The notes under the pieces: model-generated
The model's database searches: none
What the model was told of the DNA's origin: nothing
The model's input: only the letters and a program-made list of their open reading frames with translations
Shown: piece by piece, positions 6,801 to 8,849 of the stretch
Layout of the letters: each line of letters starts with the position of its first letter
Numbering within the stretch: position 1 is the stretch's first letter
Assembly (NCBI GenBank): GCA_903896915.1
Contig: CAITZN010000686.1
Coordinates: 1-8,849 of the forward strand
DNA length: 8,849 bases
Reading direction: 5' to 3'
Source of the DNA: an uncultured bacterium
Lineage (GTDB): Bacteria; Desulfobacterota; Desulfobulbia; Desulfobulbales; Desulfobulbaceae
Made by a program: the position numbers and the translations under genes

Positions 6801-7127
6801 TCAACCAATGCGGGCCATCATCGCCTCCATTTCGTTGATCCGCTCCCGTGCATCGCCCCGCTCCTCAACCGCCAACACATCCTCCAGCTTGGCCAGCTGT
6901 TTGATCACCTGCTCGAGCTTCTCGGTTTCATCCACCTTTAGCCAGATGCAGCTGGTCTCACCTTGATCGATGGCGGTGCAGAAAATGCCCTCAAGATTGA
7001 AAATGCGGCGGGCAAACAGTCCGCAAATCTGCAGCATGACGCCCGGATGGTTATTGACAGTCAAGCGGAGGATGGCAGTGTTCACGGTTTTGGCCTCCTG
7101 TGGTTTGTGCTGATCAGTTCTGTGCAT
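6801..7127 (-). CDS. ilvN: Acetohydroxyacid synthase, small regulatory subunit (AHAS I type)
   Basis: The product is 108 residues from ATG 7127, or 94 from GTG 7085; E. coli IlvN has 96. It is one ACT domain with the family's conserved NNHPGVM, CGLFARR, FNLEG, IWLKVDE and LEQVIKQLAKLEDVLAVEE segments, most like the IlvN of AHAS I. It should bind the IlvB catalytic subunit, raise its activity and give feedback sensitivity to valine; the ACT N-terminal GV turn carries the effector site in the family. ATG 7127 lies inside the last codons of ilvB (14-base overlap) and has AGGAG six bases upstream. GTG 7085 has AGGAGG eight bases upstream and gives the usual family length. Either or both may be used. 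ilvB and ilvN are almost certainly co-transcribed. Confidence 0.96.
   Translation of the reverse strand: MHRTDQHKPQEAKTVNTAILRLTVNNHPGVMLQICGLFARRIFNLEGIFCTAIDQGETSCIWLKVDETEKLEQVIKQLAKLEDVLAVEERGDARERINEMEAMMARIG
7094..7099 (-). promoter_or_regulatory. Ribosome binding site for a second ilvN start (GTG 7085)
   Basis: AGGAGG on the minus strand lies eight bases before GTG 7085, inside the reading frame that begins at ATG 7127. It decides for an internal or alternative start giving a 94-residue IlvN. Confidence 0.6.
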
Positions 7128-8796
7128 ATTCGTCTCCTATCATGGTGGTATTGGCGGCTCCCGGAGGGACCATGGGATAAACCTCCTCTTCGATATCAAT
7201 CGGCACGTTGATCAGGCAGGGTCCAGGTTGCTGTAGGGCCTGCTGCAAGAGGGTGTCCTGATCCTGCGCGCCCGCCAGATCATAGGCCTGCATACCAAAG
7301 CCTCGAGCAATGGCGGCAAAATCGATCGCGATCCGGTAGGAGGAGGCAAAATAGTGCTGCTCGTAAAACAGGCGCTGTTGCTGACGGACCAGGCCCAGGC
7401 TCTGGTTGTTCAGCACCACTATTTTGATATTGACCTGTTGCTCAACCGCTGTGGCCAGCTCCTGGATGTTCATTTGCAGGCTGCCATCGCCGCTGAAACA
7501 GACCACCGGCCGCTCGGGAAAGGCCAAGGCCGCCCCAATAGCGGCAGGCAAGCCAAAGCCCATGGTGCCAAGTCCGCCGGAAGTGAGCAGCTGGCGTGAG
7601 TCTATGAAGGGATACGCCTGAGCCACCCACATCTGGTGTTTGCCGACATCGGTACTGATGAAAGCTTCGGGCCCAACCAATTCAGCAACCCGTCGGATCA
7701 GGGCAAAAGGACGCCCCTTTGCGAAATCCTGGGCCTGAAATCGTGGGTAATCCCGCTGCAACTGCTGGATGCGGCTGTTCCATTGGTGGCAGTCTCGCTG
7801 GTGCACATGAGGCAGGAGAGCGGCAAAGGCCTGACGGGCATCACCGGTGATCCCTGCATCTACCGAGCGCAATTTCCCGATCTCACTGGCATCAATATCA
7901 ACATGAATAACCTTGGCCCTGGGGCAGAAGGCATTGATCCGCCCGGTAGCTCGGTCATCGAAGCGAACGCCGGCGGCAATCAGGAGATCGCACTCTTCCA
8001 TGGCCAGATTGGTAGCCCTACTGGCATGCATGCCCAGCATTCCCAAGGAAAGCGGGTGGTCCGAAGGCAGAATACCCAACCCCATGAGGGTCATAACCGT
8101 GGGAATGCGGCCCTGTTCGGCCAACTGCCGAGCCTCAACCGCTGCCCCGGCATGGATGACACCACCCCCAAGATAGAGCATCGGCCGTGCCGCCTCGTTG
8201 ATCATCGCCGCCGCCGCTCTGATGGCCTCGGGATCGTCGGCTTGATGCGCCGGGACCGGACCGGGTTCCGGCCAGGATTCGAACTCGACAACTTCCGTCT
8301 GCACATCCTTGGGCACATCGATCAATACCGGGCCAGGACGACCAGAACCGGCCAACTGAAAGGCCTTGGGAAGGATGTGGAGCAGATCGGCCGCGCAACG
8401 CACCAGATAATTATGTTTGGTGATGGGCATGGACATGCCATAGGTGTCGACCTCCTGAAAGGCGTCGGTGCCAAGTAGGCTGCTGGGCACCTGGCCGGTG
8501 ATGCAGACCAGGGGCACCGAATCCAGATAGGCATCGGCCAAGGCGGTGAGGATATTGGTGGCACCAGGCCCGGAGGTGGCGAAACAGACGGCGGTTTGAC
8601 CGCTGGAGCGGGCCATGCCCTGGGCGATGAAGCCCGCACCCTGCTCGTGGCGGGCGAGGACGTGGCGGATGCTGGTGCTGGCGGCCAGCGCATCGTACAG
8701 GGGCAAGTTGGCGCCGCCGGGAATACCGGCAACGATCCGGATTCCCTGACGTTCCAAATGACGAATAATGATCTGGGCACCGTTGAGTCGGGGCAT
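7114..8796 (-). CDS. ilvB: Acetohydroxyacid (acetolactate) synthase, large catalytic subunit (AHAS I type)
   Basis: This encodes 560 residues (E. coli IlvB has 562). The enzyme joins two pyruvates to acetolactate for valine and leucine, or pyruvate and 2-ketobutyrate to acetohydroxybutyrate for isoleucine. The ThDP-binding N-terminal domain has catalytic Glu51 in RHEQGAGF, then TSGPGATN and the ITGQVP segment. The central FAD-binding domain covers about 190-330 (YLGGGVIHAG, GMLGMHASRATN, GVRFDDRATG). The C-terminal domain has the ThDP/Mg motif GDGSLQMN (436-443) ending in NN (463-464). GLVRQQQRLFYEQ carries Gln473 where AHAS II and most other types have Trp (RQWQ); this is the AHAS I signature. 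ATG 8796 has AGGAGG eight bases upstream. No inactivating change is seen. It overlaps ilvN by 14 bases. Confidence 0.98.
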   Translation of the reverse strand: MPRLNGAQIIIRHLERQGIRIVAGIPGGANLPLYDALAASTSIRHVLARHEQGAGFIAQGMARSSGQTAVCFATSGPGATNILTALADAYLDSVPLVCITGQVPSSLLGTDAFQEVDTYGMSMPITKHNYLVRCAADLLHILPKAFQLAGSGRPGPVLIDVPKDVQTEVVEFESWPEPGPVPAHQADDPEAIRAAAAMINEAARPMLYLGGGVIHAGAAVEARQLAEQGRIPTVMTLMGLGILPSDHPLSLGMLGMHASRATNLAMEECDLLIAAGVRFDDRATGRINAFCPRAKVIHVDIDASEIGKLRSVDAGITGDARQAFAALLPHVHQRDCHQWNSRIQQLQRDYPRFQAQDFAKGRPFALIRRVAELVGPEAFISTDVGKHQMWVAQAYPFIDSRQLLTSGGLGTMGFGLPAAIGAALAFPERPVVCFSGDGSLQMNIQELATAVEQQVNIKIVVLNNQSLGLVRQQQRLFYEQHYFASSYRIAIDFAAIARGFGMQAYDLAGAQDQDTLLQQALQQPGPCLINVPIDIEEEVYPMVPPGAANTTMIGDEYAQN

Positions 8797-8832
8797 GGCG
8801 TGTTCCTCCTGTGCTGTTTTTCGGGTAGGGGC

Positions 8833-8849
8833 AAAAAAAAACCCCCACC
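8833..8849 (-). terminator. Probable 3' half of an intrinsic terminator upstream of ilvB (truncated by window edge)
   Basis: On the minus strand GGTGGGGG (8849-8842) is followed by nine T (8841-8833), 36 bases before the ilvB start. This is the shape of a terminator's 3' arm and T-run. The 5' arm would lie beyond 8849, so the pairing cannot be checked. It could be an ilvB leader attenuator or the terminator of an upstream gene. Confidence 0.4.

Noticed and set aside
8828..8846. GGGG-polyA-CCCC hairpin on the plus strand
   Set aside because: A loop of nine to ten A with four G-C pairs and no following T-run is not a plausible terminator; the minus-strand reading as a truncated terminator arm is better.
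1..8849. CRISPR array, tRNA, rRNA, insertion sequence or attachment site
   Set aside because: No regularly spaced repeats, RNA-gene hallmarks, transposase or paired terminal repeats were seen on either strand.

Overview
The window comes from a bacterial chromosome. Every gene I can support lies on the minus strand, so transcription runs from right to left. The gene types are an AHAS I-type ilvBN pair, an AlaC-like aminotransferase and a giant kinase/ATPase/GAF signalling protein. Together they suggest a Gram-negative proteobacterium in the broad sense. A sulfate-reducer-like (Desulfobacterota) host is a guess that the sequence does not prove.

Right side (8796-6801): ilvB and ilvN encode the catalytic and regulatory subunits of acetohydroxyacid synthase and overlap or nearly abut. 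ilvB has a strong ribosome binding site. The window edge just upstream of it holds a G-run followed by nine T (minus strand), which looks like the 3' half of an intrinsic terminator. That fits an ilvB leader attenuator lying mostly outside the window.

Middle (6800-5210): a 343-base leader separates ilvN from an alaC-like alanine aminotransferase gene, and it is the most interesting part of the window. It has its own sigma70-like promoter (TTGACA, 17 bases, TAAAAA) and a 21-codon leader ORF with a good ribosome binding site and five consecutive alanine codons. Downstream come six segments that can pair in two mutually exclusive ways, ending in a strong intrinsic terminator just ahead of alaC. 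The pairing parity gives read-through when a ribosome stalls at the alanine codons and termination when it does not. This matches attenuation of an alanine-forming enzyme by alanine-tRNA charging. I do not know of a described alanine leader of this kind.

Next (5149-4541): a 202-residue protein of unknown function with a likely signal peptide, 60 bases downstream of alaC and possibly co-transcribed with it.

Left (4540-1): an intergenic region with a clear promoter (TTGCAA, 17 bases, TATACT), a 15-base palindrome and a leader hairpin. It is followed by a very long gene that runs off the left edge. Its product has a protein-kinase C-lobe, a large AAA-type ATPase with Walker A and B motifs, a long helical region and a GAF domain; in relatives a histidine kinase follows. 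The kinase part lacks a recognisable N-lobe, and its catalytic loop reads HGN instead of HxD, so it is probably a pseudokinase. A one-base frame change near 4200 may have cut off an N-terminal remnant.

How the genes relate: AHAS and AlaC both draw on pyruvate, one towards valine, leucine and isoleucine and the other to alanine. Placing an alanine-sensing leader between them would let the cell tune that branch point. The signalling gene appears to be an independent transcription unit.
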